Origin: Candidatus Woesearchaeota archaeon
GTDB taxonomy: Archaea; Nanobdellota; Nanobdellia; Woesearchaeales; CALCXY01
Direction of reading: 5' to 3'
NCBI GenBank assembly: GCA_937906345.1
Contig: CALCXY010000104.1
Location: 1-36,269 of the forward strand
DNA: 36,269 bases
Numbering within the stretch: the first letter of the stretch is position 1; every line of letters starts with the position of its first letter. Of the stretch, positions 1 to 6,681 are shown in pieces. Under the pieces are notes generated by a model that was not told where the DNA came from, did no database searches, and saw nothing but the letters and a program-made list of their open reading frames with translations. The translations under genes and the position numbers were made by a program.

Positions 1-927
1 AATAAAATTCAAAATTCTCCTGAAGGAAAAGATTTCTTAAATACCTATCATCCTATGAGATTTACATCTCTTGAGAAAACTCCTAGAGTTTTAATTCATT
101 CGGATTTACATCCAGATAATGCATATTCCACGGGTAAAGTAATTGACTGGGAGGGGCTTCAATTAGGTGTTCCTTATCAGGACTTTTTTTTCTTTTCGGT
201 GCTTTCTAACTTGGAGCAAAGTTCAAGTTATGCAGCTGAAAAAGAAAAGTTCTTGAAAAAGAATGCTGAAGCTTCCCCTATCAATTCCCAATCTCAATCA
301 CATATAGAGTTTGAAACATACTTAAGATTATTAAAAAGGTTTGATAAAACAAAAAGCCAAATAAAAGATGGAGAACATAAAGCTACACTTGATGATGCTT
401 GTGGTTATTTATTGAAGAAGTGTTATTCAAGTCTTCAATCTTTAGAAGAACAAACCCAAACTAATGATCTTGTTAAAAAGTTTGATGCATATGTAAAAAG
501 TGAGGATTCACTTCAAGAAATTGTATCTCATAATGTTCCTGAAAAAGTGGATATTTATCAAGCTCACAAGATAAATCATTTATTTGGTACAGGATCTTCA
601 GAATTAAAATCAAGAAATAATGTTGAAAATGATACTTTTGTAGAAGGAACTTTAAATATGGTTCGAGGAGCATGTTTTGGTTCCTTTGCAGCTATGCTTA
701 TTTCAGCAGTTGCAGTTGGAGGTTCATTATATGAAATGGCTTCACAAGTTTTAGGTCCTATGCCTATTGAAACTGGTCTTTTTGCCTTATTTACAGCTGG
801 AGCTGCAAGAAGTCTTTATAGAGGAACCAAGCAAAATGAAAGAAAAAATGCTAAGATTTTGAAGAATCTTGATCGTTATCATAATCTAGAAGCTGGAACA
901 AAGCAGCATTACTCCCATACTGAATAA
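1..927 (+). CDS. APH/choline-kinase-like phosphotransferase with C-terminal membrane region (5' end outside window)
   Basis: The frame is open to the left edge of the window, so the gene starts outside it; the first in-window ATG (55) is probably internal. Near the beginning it has HSDLHPDN, the catalytic-loop pattern HxDxxxxN of aminoglycoside phosphotransferase/choline kinase-like enzymes, followed by VIDWE, the metal-binding Asp segment. The middle is Lys/Glu-rich and helical. The last 90 residues contain two hydrophobic, Gly/Ala-rich stretches (around 'GACFGSFAAMLISAVAVGG' and 'GLFALFTAGAA') that look like a membrane hairpin, then a basic tail. Its last 77 bases overlap the end of the opposing AbrB-PhoU gene. 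The substrate cannot be told; a protein or small-molecule kinase are both possible. Confidence 0.7.
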   Translation, partial: NKIQNSPEGKDFLNTYHPMRFTSLEKTPRVLIHSDLHPDNAYSTGKVIDWEGLQLGVPYQDFFFFSVLSNLEQSSSYAAEKEKFLKKNAEASPINSQSQSHIEFETYLRLLKRFDKTKSQIKDGEHKATLDDACGYLLKKCYSSLQSLEEQTQTNDLVKKFDAYVKSEDSLQEIVSHNVPEKVDIYQAHKINHLFGTGSSELKSRNNVENDTFVEGTLNMVRGACFGSFAAMLISAVAVGGSLYEMASQVLGPMPIETGLFALFTAGAARSLYRGTKQNERKNAKILKNLDRYHNLEAGTKQHYSHTE

Positions 928-1792
928 GCCTTACAATTTCTCCTAAGTGATAGAGGATGATGTTTTCTATTCCTTTAGATATTTTTAATTGGTTGTAAAT
1001 TACTTTTTCAATTAGATTCTTTTTTGCATCAATTATTGAAACTACTTTTACAAGATCTTTTTTATAATTGGATTCATATAATGCATTGAAAAGAGTGTTT
1101 ACTTGATTGAAGATATCAAGGGTTTCTTTTGAAATAACTTTAGGTTCTTGAAAAAATGCTTTGTAAAGGAAAAGGTAGGCTTGATGAATATAGGATAAAG
1201 TAGATACTAAAAGAAAAAGCATGTAGGATTGTCTTCTTCCTCCAACTTGATTTCTAATAATAACTCTTCTCAGATAATTTGTGTATTTTCTAATTTCTAT
1301 ATCTTGTTCTTCAAAATTAGGTAGGAGATTATTTTTTTCTTTGATTGATTCTAACATTGTTTTTGATTCTTCTTTAATTTGGAGGAAAACTCTTCTTAGG
1401 ATAATCTCATATTGTTCAGAGGAAGGTTCTGCAATGTTTTGGAGGATTACTTTATTCTCTGTTTTTTCTATTATACCAAAGCCAAGTAAGGTTTTACTTG
1501 TTTCTTGTATTTGTTTTAGTTGTTCTTTATTATTGAAATTTAAAGTTATTTTATCAAAGCCCTTTCTATACGGTTGAAATATCAGGTTTTTGATGATGGT
1601 TTTAGAAAAATCCTGTAAATCTAGAGATATTTCACTTAAAACGGTTTTTGAGGTTTTTTCAGGAGTGATTATTAAGGAATTATCCTGCTCTTTAAGGATG
1701 ATTTCTTGATCTACATTATTCTCTCTGATCCATTTAATGGGCAAGGTGACAGTATATGCTTGATGGCCTTGCTTTATGATTTTCCTTCTCAT
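851..1792 (-). CDS. AbrB/PhoU-type regulator (archaeal PhoU-like protein)
   Basis: 313 residues. The N-terminus (MRRKIIKQGHQAYTVTLPIKW, about residues 1-50) has the swapped-hairpin AbrB/SpoVT DNA-binding pattern, with 'YTVTLPIKWIRENN' as its typical core. The rest is helical and fits the PhoU-like region of archaeal AbrB-PhoU proteins, which are usually tied to phosphate regulation. A second member lies at 28112-29011. No phosphate transporter genes are nearby, so the regulatory target is unknown. A TATA-like ATTTAAATA about 27 nt before the ATG suggests a leaderless transcript, divergent from the secreted-protein operon. The 3' end overlaps the preceding plus-strand gene by 77 bases. Confidence 0.75.
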   Translation of the reverse strand: MRRKIIKQGHQAYTVTLPIKWIRENNVDQEIILKEQDNSLIITPEKTSKTVLSEISLDLQDFSKTIIKNLIFQPYRKGFDKITLNFNNKEQLKQIQETSKTLLGFGIIEKTENKVILQNIAEPSSEQYEIILRRVFLQIKEESKTMLESIKEKNNLLPNFEEQDIEIRKYTNYLRRVIIRNQVGGRRQSYMLFLLVSTLSYIHQAYLFLYKAFFQEPKVISKETLDIFNQVNTLFNALYESNYKKDLVKVVSIIDAKKNLIEKVIYNQLKISKGIENIILYHLGEIVRLIQYGSNAALFQLLDYDNDQDSSKS

Positions 1793-1814
1793 ATCTTTGG
1801 TTTAGTAGTGTTTG

Positions 1815-1823
1815 TATTTAAAT
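1815..1823 (-). promoter_or_regulatory. TATA box of the AbrB-PhoU gene
   Basis: ATTTAAATA on the minus strand, centred 27 nt before the ATG at 1792, the normal archaeal distance for a leaderless start. Confidence 0.5.
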
Positions 1824-1860
1824 CTTTCTATTTTAATATTATTTATATTAATTATATTGA

Positions 1861-1872
1861 AATAATATAAAT
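1861..1872 (+). promoter_or_regulatory. TATA-like region of the secreted-protein operon
   Basis: AATAATATAAAT on the plus strand, about 57-68 nt before the ATG at 1929. This would give a 5' leader of roughly 30-40 nt carrying the inverted repeat at 1885-1908 and a GGGAGG ribosome-binding site. Confidence 0.4.
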
Positions 1873-1884
1873 GTTAACAAGTTC

Positions 1885-1908
1885 TTACTAATAGGTAACG
1901 ATTAGTAA
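1885..1908 (+). promoter_or_regulatory. 8-bp inverted repeat in leader of secreted-protein operon
   Basis: TTACTAAT and ATTAGTAA are perfect inverted arms of 8 bases separated by an 8-base spacer. They end 7 bases before the GGGAGG ribosome-binding site (1915-1920). It may be an operator around the transcription start or an RNA hairpin controlling access to the ribosome-binding site; sequence alone does not decide. Confidence 0.5.
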
Positions 1909-1928
1909 AATCGTGGGAGGATTAAAAA

Positions 1929-2026
1929 ATGAACTACAAAACAATCACTGATATTATTGGAAAAGGAATTTTAGCAGGAACTATGGCTTTTGGTGGAATG
2001 CTACCAAGTTATGGAGAAGAGGCTAA
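1929..2026 (+). repeat. Signal-peptide DNA repeat, copy 1
   Basis: 98 bases identical to 3043-3140 and differing by one base from 3761-3858. Each starts at an ATG and ends within the AAG/AAA codon after 'EEA'. Copies 2 and 3 stay alike a few bases further. Confidence 0.9.
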
Positions 2027-2618
2027 GCAAGAAAAAAGTTTAGCTGAACTTGTAAAAAGTTTAGAAGAAACAAACAAAAAATCTTGGAAAGTTTTACAAG
2101 AAAGTTCTAAAAATATGGCTGAAAGTACAAAGCAATTGATTGATTTAATTCGTGAACCTCAAAGAAAAGAAGAAGCTTATTCTAAACGAGATAGCCAATA
2201 TTGCAAACTTACAGATGATCAAAGATATAGTTTTGGTTTAGAAGCTGGTTTGAAAGATAATAAAATTAGACAAGAATATGGAGTCCATGTTAAGAATGGA
2301 AAAGTGATGGTTACTGTAAATGATGAAATTTTACAAAATGGAGATTTTGTAAAAATACCAAGAATTGCTCCTGTTTCAACATGGCAAGAAGTTCTAAACT
2401 ATAAGAAAAATGTTAAAGATGATAATGGGAAACCCGTAAAAACAGAATATGGTGCAAAGACAGATTTCATAGGATTTGTTGATGATGTTCTTAATGCTGG
2501 AAGAAAAGCCTATCTTGGCGAAAGACCTAAAACAGGTTTTATGCTGGGAATGGGATCTATTGGATATAACACTAGCCAAGGAACAAAATTAATGAAAAAT
2601 ATAATGAGGGGGAATTAA
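1929..2618 (+). CDS. Secreted protein, family A paralog 1
   Basis: 229 residues; strong ribosome-binding site GGGAGG before the ATG. Residues 1-30 form a signal peptide (short charged start, Gly/Ala/Met-rich core 'GKGILAGTMAFGGMLPSYG', then acidic EEAK). A charged helical stretch follows. A C-terminal domain is shared with the next two family members: 'QRYxxGLxAxLKD', 'QEYG', and a 'NAGxxxYxGExPxxG' segment. I do not recognise the family. First gene of a four-gene operon with spacings of 2, -4 and 13 bases. The mature parts of the three paralogs are diverged while the signal-peptide DNA is identical or nearly so. Confidence 0.7.
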   Translation: MNYKTITDIIGKGILAGTMAFGGMLPSYGEEAKQEKSLAELVKSLEETNKKSWKVLQESSKNMAESTKQLIDLIREPQRKEEAYSKRDSQYCKLTDDQRYSFGLEAGLKDNKIRQEYGVHVKNGKVMVTVNDEILQNGDFVKIPRIAPVSTWQEVLNYKKNVKDDNGKPVKTEYGAKTDFIGFVDDVLNAGRKAYLGERPKTGFMLGMGSIGYNTSQGTKLMKNIMRGN

Positions 2619-2620
2619 AA

Positions 2621-3046
2621 ATGAACTACGAACCTATCAAAAACATTGTGAACAAAGTTGTTTTGGGACTAAGTGGATTAGCATTACTTGTTTCGCCAGT
2701 TAAAGCGGAAGAAGCTAATTGGTACCCTCATCCAAATATCAAACAACAAATAGCAAAGTATGGGAAAGATGGAGCTATTGATATGAAACAGTGGAGACAA
2801 CATTGCTATGACCGAGAATTCCAATCTTGGAAAGCGTATTTTAGCCGTGGTGATCGAGCAAAAAAGTATGGAAGTACTTTGGTTAATGAAGCTGCGCAAT
2901 TAGCAATGGAACATACTAATCCATCTGCATATGATAAATCATTCAAGTATTTTGATATCAACAAAGATGGAAAAATTACTCTAAAGGATGATTATAACAA
3001 AGATAATACGCTTGATGCGAAGGATCAAGTGGGGAAGGTAAAATGA
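2621..3046 (+). CDS. Small secreted protein with paired EF-hand/dockerin-like calcium loops
   Basis: 141 residues. Signal peptide with hydrophobic core 'VVLGLSGLALLVSPVKA' and an AxA-like cleavage site near residue 29. The C-terminus has two consecutive 12-residue calcium-loop patterns: DINKDGKITLKD (Asp 1, Asn 3, Asp 5, Gly 6, Asp 12) and DYNKDNTLDAKD, which lacks Gly at position 6. This fits a paired EF-hand or dockerin-like calcium site. It sits between two family A genes, 2 bases after the first and overlapping the second by 4 bases, so it is translated with them. Its signal peptide is not the shared copy. Calcium binding and surface location are inferred. Confidence 0.7.
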   Translation: MNYEPIKNIVNKVVLGLSGLALLVSPVKAEEANWYPHPNIKQQIAKYGKDGAIDMKQWRQHCYDREFQSWKAYFSRGDRAKKYGSTLVNEAAQLAMEHTNPSAYDKSFKYFDINKDGKITLKDDYNKDNTLDAKDQVGKVK

Positions 3047-3140
3047 ACTACAAAACAATCACTGATATTATTGGAAAAGGAATTTTAGCAGGAACTATGG
3101 CTTTTGGTGGAATGCTACCAAGTTATGGAGAAGAGGCTAA
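3043..3140 (+). repeat. Signal-peptide DNA repeat, copy 2
   Basis: 98 bases identical to 1929-2026. Confidence 0.9.
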
Positions 3141-3747
3141 AGCACCTCAAAAACAAGAAAAAACTATCCAAGAAATGGTAGATGAAATGCATAAGGATGT
3201 GAAAAAACAACTGCGTAATTTTCCAAATGAATTAAGAGAAACAGAAGAATTTATGAGAAGAACGCTGGAGATGCTTAAGAAACCACAACGGGATGCTGAT
3301 AAGTATGAAGCTAAGGTTGATGCATATTGCAATTTGAGTTCTTCACAACGTTATGATTTAGGATTAACTGCTTTCTTAAAGGACAAAAAATTAAATCAAA
3401 GGTTAACTCAAGAGTATGGTATTGAAGATAAAGGTGAAAAAGTGACAATTCAAGTGCCTGACTTTATTATTACACCAAATGGAGTTCAAAGACCAAAAAG
3501 AACTGTTGAAGTACAAAGCTTTCAAGATCTTGTTGAATTGAAAGTAACTGACTCTAAAGGGAATGTAATTCAAGAGCCTAGCAGAAATGTAAAGTATGGT
3601 GTTTTAAAATTTCATTCAGAAATGCTTAATGCAGGAAACGATATTTATGTTGGAGATTCTCCGTCAGGGCATCTTGGAAACATGAAAGATGTTGGAGTTA
3701 TTCTTAATCAAAATGTTGAATTAAGGAATAGTTATTTTAAGAAATAA
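3043..3747 (+). CDS. Secreted protein, family A paralog 2
   Basis: 234 residues. The ATG overlaps the stop of the EF-hand gene (ATGA), indicating translational coupling. The signal peptide is identical in DNA to paralog 1. A Lys/Glu-rich helical stretch follows (about residues 35-95), then the shared domain with 'QRYDLGLTAFLKD', 'QEYG', 'RPKRTVEVQSFQDLVEL' and 'NAGNDIYVGDSPSG'. The domain is closer to paralog 3 than to paralog 1. No recognised family; export is inferred from the signal peptide. Confidence 0.7.
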   Translation: MNYKTITDIIGKGILAGTMAFGGMLPSYGEEAKAPQKQEKTIQEMVDEMHKDVKKQLRNFPNELRETEEFMRRTLEMLKKPQRDADKYEAKVDAYCNLSSSQRYDLGLTAFLKDKKLNQRLTQEYGIEDKGEKVTIQVPDFIITPNGVQRPKRTVEVQSFQDLVELKVTDSKGNVIQEPSRNVKYGVLKFHSEMLNAGNDIYVGDSPSGHLGNMKDVGVILNQNVELRNSYFKK

Positions 3748-3760
3748 TTTGGAGAAAAAA

Positions 3761-3858
3761 ATGAACTACAAAACAATCACTGATATTATTGGGAAAGGAA
3801 TTTTAGCAGGAACTATGGCTTTTGGTGGAATGCTACCAAGTTATGGAGAAGAGGCTAA
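3761..3858 (+). repeat. Signal-peptide DNA repeat, copy 3
   Basis: Differs from copies 1 and 2 by a single base (GGGAAAGG in place of GGAAAAGG, a silent Gly codon change). Confidence 0.9.
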
Positions 3859-4825
3859 AGCACCAAAGCAAAGCATAGAAGAAATAATGGAAGATGTTGA
3901 AAGAATGAATCAGGAAGCATTAGAAGATCTTCCTAATACTATTAATGATACTACAAATTTAATTAAAGCATTAAGACATGGATTAGAACAAGATGCTATT
4001 AAAGCTGATAAATATGATGCTAGAGTAAATGAGTATGCTAACTTAGCAGCTGCAGAGAGATATGCAATTGGATTAGCTGCTTTATTGAAAGATAAAGAAA
4101 AAGTTAAGCAGTATGATATTAAAGTTGATGATGGAAAACTTACTATTGCGATAAAGGATTTTGTCTTTACTCCTGATGGTTTTGAAAGACCTATAAGAAG
4201 AGTAGAAGCACAAAGTTTTGCTGATATTGTAGACTTAGAAGTTACTGATGATAATGGAAATGATGTAGGAGAGCCTAACAGAAATGTGAAAGCTGAAGTT
4301 TCTAGATTTGTTATGCATGTTCTTGGTGCAGGAAGAGAATCCTATGTTGGAGAATCACCTTCTGGCAATTTAGGAATGGGTGAAGATTTCAAAGCAGATT
4401 TTAGGACAGTTTTTGAATTAAAAAATTCGTATAGAAAGAGAAAAACATCTCAAGTTCCAAAGAATACTCCATTAAGTGATTTTTTACCTTATGTTAACAA
4501 TCTAAATGAGGTCGTTAAAGGGGAGAAAGGTGGAGATGGAATAGTGTTTTTACCTTTTAATAATTTTTCAAAAGAGGAGATACTATTGATTTTTAATGGA
4601 AGGTATAATTTCAATCCTTTGATTAGAGGAAAATTAGAATTACCAGGACAGGAAGAAACACCACTCTACAATACATTTGATAAAGCTCAAAAAGCAGAGC
4701 CAAATTCACAATATGTTGGTTTTGATTTGAAAACTGGAATGGTAAAAAGAATTCAAGATGAAAAGGGAAAACCCTATGTTCAAATTCAGACTAATCCAAG
4801 TGGAGAGCAGTATTTTAGGAAATAA
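3761..4825 (+). CDS. Secreted protein, family A paralog 3, with C-terminal extension
   Basis: 354 residues from ATG 3761, which follows a TTGGAG ribosome-binding site and matches the start of the other two copies; a TTG at 3749 is in frame but would put the ribosome-binding site inside the gene. The signal peptide is the shared one. Residues about 35-225 match paralog 2 ('ERPIRRVEAQSFADIVDL', 'GAGRESYVGESPSGNLG'). About 125 extra residues follow that neither paralog has; I see no known motif in them. Last gene of the operon, followed by a T-rich stretch. Confidence 0.7.
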   Translation: MNYKTITDIIGKGILAGTMAFGGMLPSYGEEAKAPKQSIEEIMEDVERMNQEALEDLPNTINDTTNLIKALRHGLEQDAIKADKYDARVNEYANLAAAERYAIGLAALLKDKEKVKQYDIKVDDGKLTIAIKDFVFTPDGFERPIRRVEAQSFADIVDLEVTDDNGNDVGEPNRNVKAEVSRFVMHVLGAGRESYVGESPSGNLGMGEDFKADFRTVFELKNSYRKRKTSQVPKNTPLSDFLPYVNNLNEVVKGEKGGDGIVFLPFNNFSKEEILLIFNGRYNFNPLIRGKLELPGQEETPLYNTFDKAQKAEPNSQYVGFDLKTGMVKRIQDEKGKPYVQIQTNPSGEQYFRK

Positions 4826-4831
4826 ATTCCG

Positions 4832-4853
4832 ATTTTCTTATTTTTTCTTTTAA
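4832..4853 (+). terminator. T-rich terminator after secreted-protein operon
   Basis: Runs of T (TTTTC, TTTTTTC, TTTT) begin 7 bases after the last stop codon, as expected for archaeal oligo-T termination. No GC-rich hairpin precedes them. Confidence 0.5.
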
Positions 4854-4864
4854 ATTTTAGATAG

Positions 4865-4873
4865 ATTTAAATA
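4865..4873 (+). promoter_or_regulatory. TATA box of the 44-residue zinc-ribbon gene
   Basis: ATTTAAATA centred 31 nt before ATG 4900, matching the spacing of other leaderless genes here. It supports the small gene being real. Confidence 0.5.
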
Positions 4874-4899
4874 GGACTTAGAGGATTTTAAAAGTTACA

Positions 4900-5034
4900 A
4901 TGCCAAGATTATTCAAATCAACATGTAATGATTGCTCTGCAATGTTAATGGAAAGAGAGCAGTTTTGTAGAAAGTGTGGGAGTAGTTGTGATAGGAATGA
5001 TCAACATCATGTATTAGTGCATCATGTTCCTTGA
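4900..5034 (+). CDS. Small zinc-ribbon protein, 44 residues
   Basis: A short frame translating to MPRLFKSTCNDCSAMLMERE and then QFCRKCGSSCDRNDQHHVLV-HHVP. It has CxxC (residues 9-12), CxxC (23-26) and another Cys at 30, plus a His-rich end: a zinc-ribbon pattern with two Cys pairs 10 residues apart. It is preceded by a TATA box at leaderless distance and sits alone between two operons. Function unknown; similar small zinc ribbons can bind DNA, RNA or proteins. The main doubt is its small size. Confidence 0.55.
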   Translation: MPRLFKSTCNDCSAMLMEREQFCRKCGSSCDRNDQHHVLVHHVP

Positions 5035-5074
5035 AAATACAAATTCTTAAAAAGTGTTGTAGTATTTGCAGTGC

Positions 5075-5890
5075 ATGCACACCTATAATGGCGGAGAAAA
5101 TACTATTAGCTATAGAGATGATCTAAATCCTTCTAGAAATCAGGATGTTGTGTTTAATGTCTCAGGCCCGAAAAAGGGACGGGGTATGGTGATTATGCTG
5201 CATGGGTATTCATCTAGTAAAGAGAGTGGTTTGTATAGGGAATTTGATGGAGAATTTAATGAAGTTGGGATAACTACTTGCAGAATGAGTTATTTTGGGC
5301 ATGGCAAAGCATATGGAGATTGGAATGGTTATGGAGCTACACCTGATGTAACATTAACTAAAGCATATGATAGTTTAGATTTAATGATTAGATTAGTTCA
5401 AGAAAAAGGAGAAGAAAATATTGTTTTACTTGGTTCTAGTTTTGGAGGTCTCTTAGCAATGCGTGGTGCTGCGTGTCATAAAGATATTAAAGGATTGGTT
5501 TTGAAGAGTGCAGTTATAGAGCCAAAAAGATTTTGGAGACAGCGAATTAGGAATAATGAGAGAGGTATTAGAAGCATTGCTCATTGGCAAAAAGAGGGAG
5601 TTCTTGATTTTAAATTTGGAGTTGAAGATTATAAGTTAGATTTTGAGTTTTGGAGAGATATTTATGAGCATGATACTTTAGCTGAGGCTAGGAATATATC
5701 ATGTCCTACAATGATTATTCATGGAGAAGATGATACTAGTATTCCTTTGGAGCAAAGTGAACATATTTCTAGAATTACTAACGAGCCTATATCGATTGTT
5801 CCTGGTGCAGATCATGCTTATTCTGGAGAAGAACAACAAAAAGCAATGAAGAAGTTGATATTTGATTTTGTTAGTGGTGTTTTGGAATAA
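5075..5890 (+). CDS. Alpha/beta hydrolase (serine hydrolase)
   Basis: 271 residues from ATG 5075; an in-frame TTG at 5066 is an alternative start. HGYSSSKES (residues 43-51) is the oxyanion-loop HG motif. GSSFGG (120-125) is the nucleophile elbow with Ser122, Asp219/220 in HGEDD is the acid, and His247 in GADHAYS completes the triad. This pattern is typical of esterase/lipase/peptidase-type hydrolases of the small serine aminopeptidase-like group. There is no signal peptide, so it should be cytosolic. It stands as a single gene between the zinc ribbon and the L1 operon. Substrate not determinable. Confidence 0.8.
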   Translation: MHTYNGGENTISYRDDLNPSRNQDVVFNVSGPKKGRGMVIMLHGYSSSKESGLYREFDGEFNEVGITTCRMSYFGHGKAYGDWNGYGATPDVTLTKAYDSLDLMIRLVQEKGEENIVLLGSSFGGLLAMRGAACHKDIKGLVLKSAVIEPKRFWRQRIRNNERGIRSIAHWQKEGVLDFKFGVEDYKLDFEFWRDIYEHDTLAEARNISCPTMIIHGEDDTSIPLEQSEHISRITNEPISIVPGADHAYSGEEQQKAMKKLIFDFVSGVLE

Positions 5891-5899
5891 AACGTAATA

Positions 5900-5907
5900 T
5901 TTATAAA
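5900..5907 (+). promoter_or_regulatory. TATA box of the L1-P0-L12 operon
   Basis: TTTATAAA about 60 nt before ATG 5965, leaving a leader of roughly 35 nt that ends in the strong ribosome-binding site AGGAGGG. The leader contains the near-tandem TATACTATATACTATA just before it. Confidence 0.5.
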
Positions 5908-5964
5908 CAACTCAAGGATTCTCAGTTGTATTACCCGTTATACTATATACTATAGGAGGGCAAT

Positions 5965-6681
5965 ATGGATATTAAGAATATAATCAAAAGTTTGCAGGAT
6001 ATTAAGAAGAATTCTCCTCAGAGGAAGTTTAAACAAACTATTGATGTAATTTTTACTCTTAAAGATATTGATCTAAAAAAACAGGATCAGCAAGTAGATT
6101 TCTATGCAAATATGCATTATACTAAAGGTAAAAAAGTTAAGGTTGCAGCGTTAGTTGGGCCTGAATTAATGAGTTCTGCAAAAGAAGTTTGTGATGTAGC
6201 AGTTATGAGTGATGATTTTGATGCTTATGCAAAGGATAAGAAAAAAACAAAACAATTAGCAGGAGGTCATGATTTTTTTATTGCACAAGCTAATATCATG
6301 GCTAAAGTTGCACAGTCTTTTGGAAAGGTTTTAGGACCAAAAGGAAAAATGCCAAATCCTAAAGCAGGATGTGTTGTTCCTCCTAATGCAAATCTTAAAG
6401 CGTTAATGGAGAAATTACAAAAAACTGTGAAGATGATTGCAAAGACAAGTCCGATGATTCAAGTAGCAGTAGGAACTGAAGATATGAAAGATGAGCAAGT
6501 TGCAGATAATATTAAAACGATCTATGATCAATTAATCCATCATTTACCTGGAGAAAAAAATAATATTCAAAAAATTCTTGTAAAATTAACAATGGGAAAA
6601 CCGTTTAAGATTGATGATAAAGGAAATTTAGTCAAGGTAGAAAATCCTCAAGAGAAGGAAGAGGAAAAAAGTGAGAAATAA
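5965..6681 (+). CDS. rpl1: Large ribosomal subunit protein uL1
   Basis: 238 residues. It has the family hallmarks 'VAALVGPELMSSA' and 'FGKVLGPKGKMPNPKAGCVVPP' (around residues 118-140), the rRNA-contacting segment of L1. L1 forms the mobile L1 stalk by the E site. The C-terminus carries a short Glu/Lys-rich tail. ATG 5965 follows AGGAGGG. The stop overlaps the start of the P0 gene (TAATGG). The gene for L11, often upstream in archaea, is not present. Confidence 0.97.
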   Translation: MDIKNIIKSLQDIKKNSPQRKFKQTIDVIFTLKDIDLKKQDQQVDFYANMHYTKGKKVKVAALVGPELMSSAKEVCDVAVMSDDFDAYAKDKKKTKQLAGGHDFFIAQANIMAKVAQSFGKVLGPKGKMPNPKAGCVVPPNANLKALMEKLQKTVKMIAKTSPMIQVAVGTEDMKDEQVADNIKTIYDQLIHHLPGEKNNIQKILVKLTMGKPFKIDDKGNLVKVENPQEKEEEKSEK

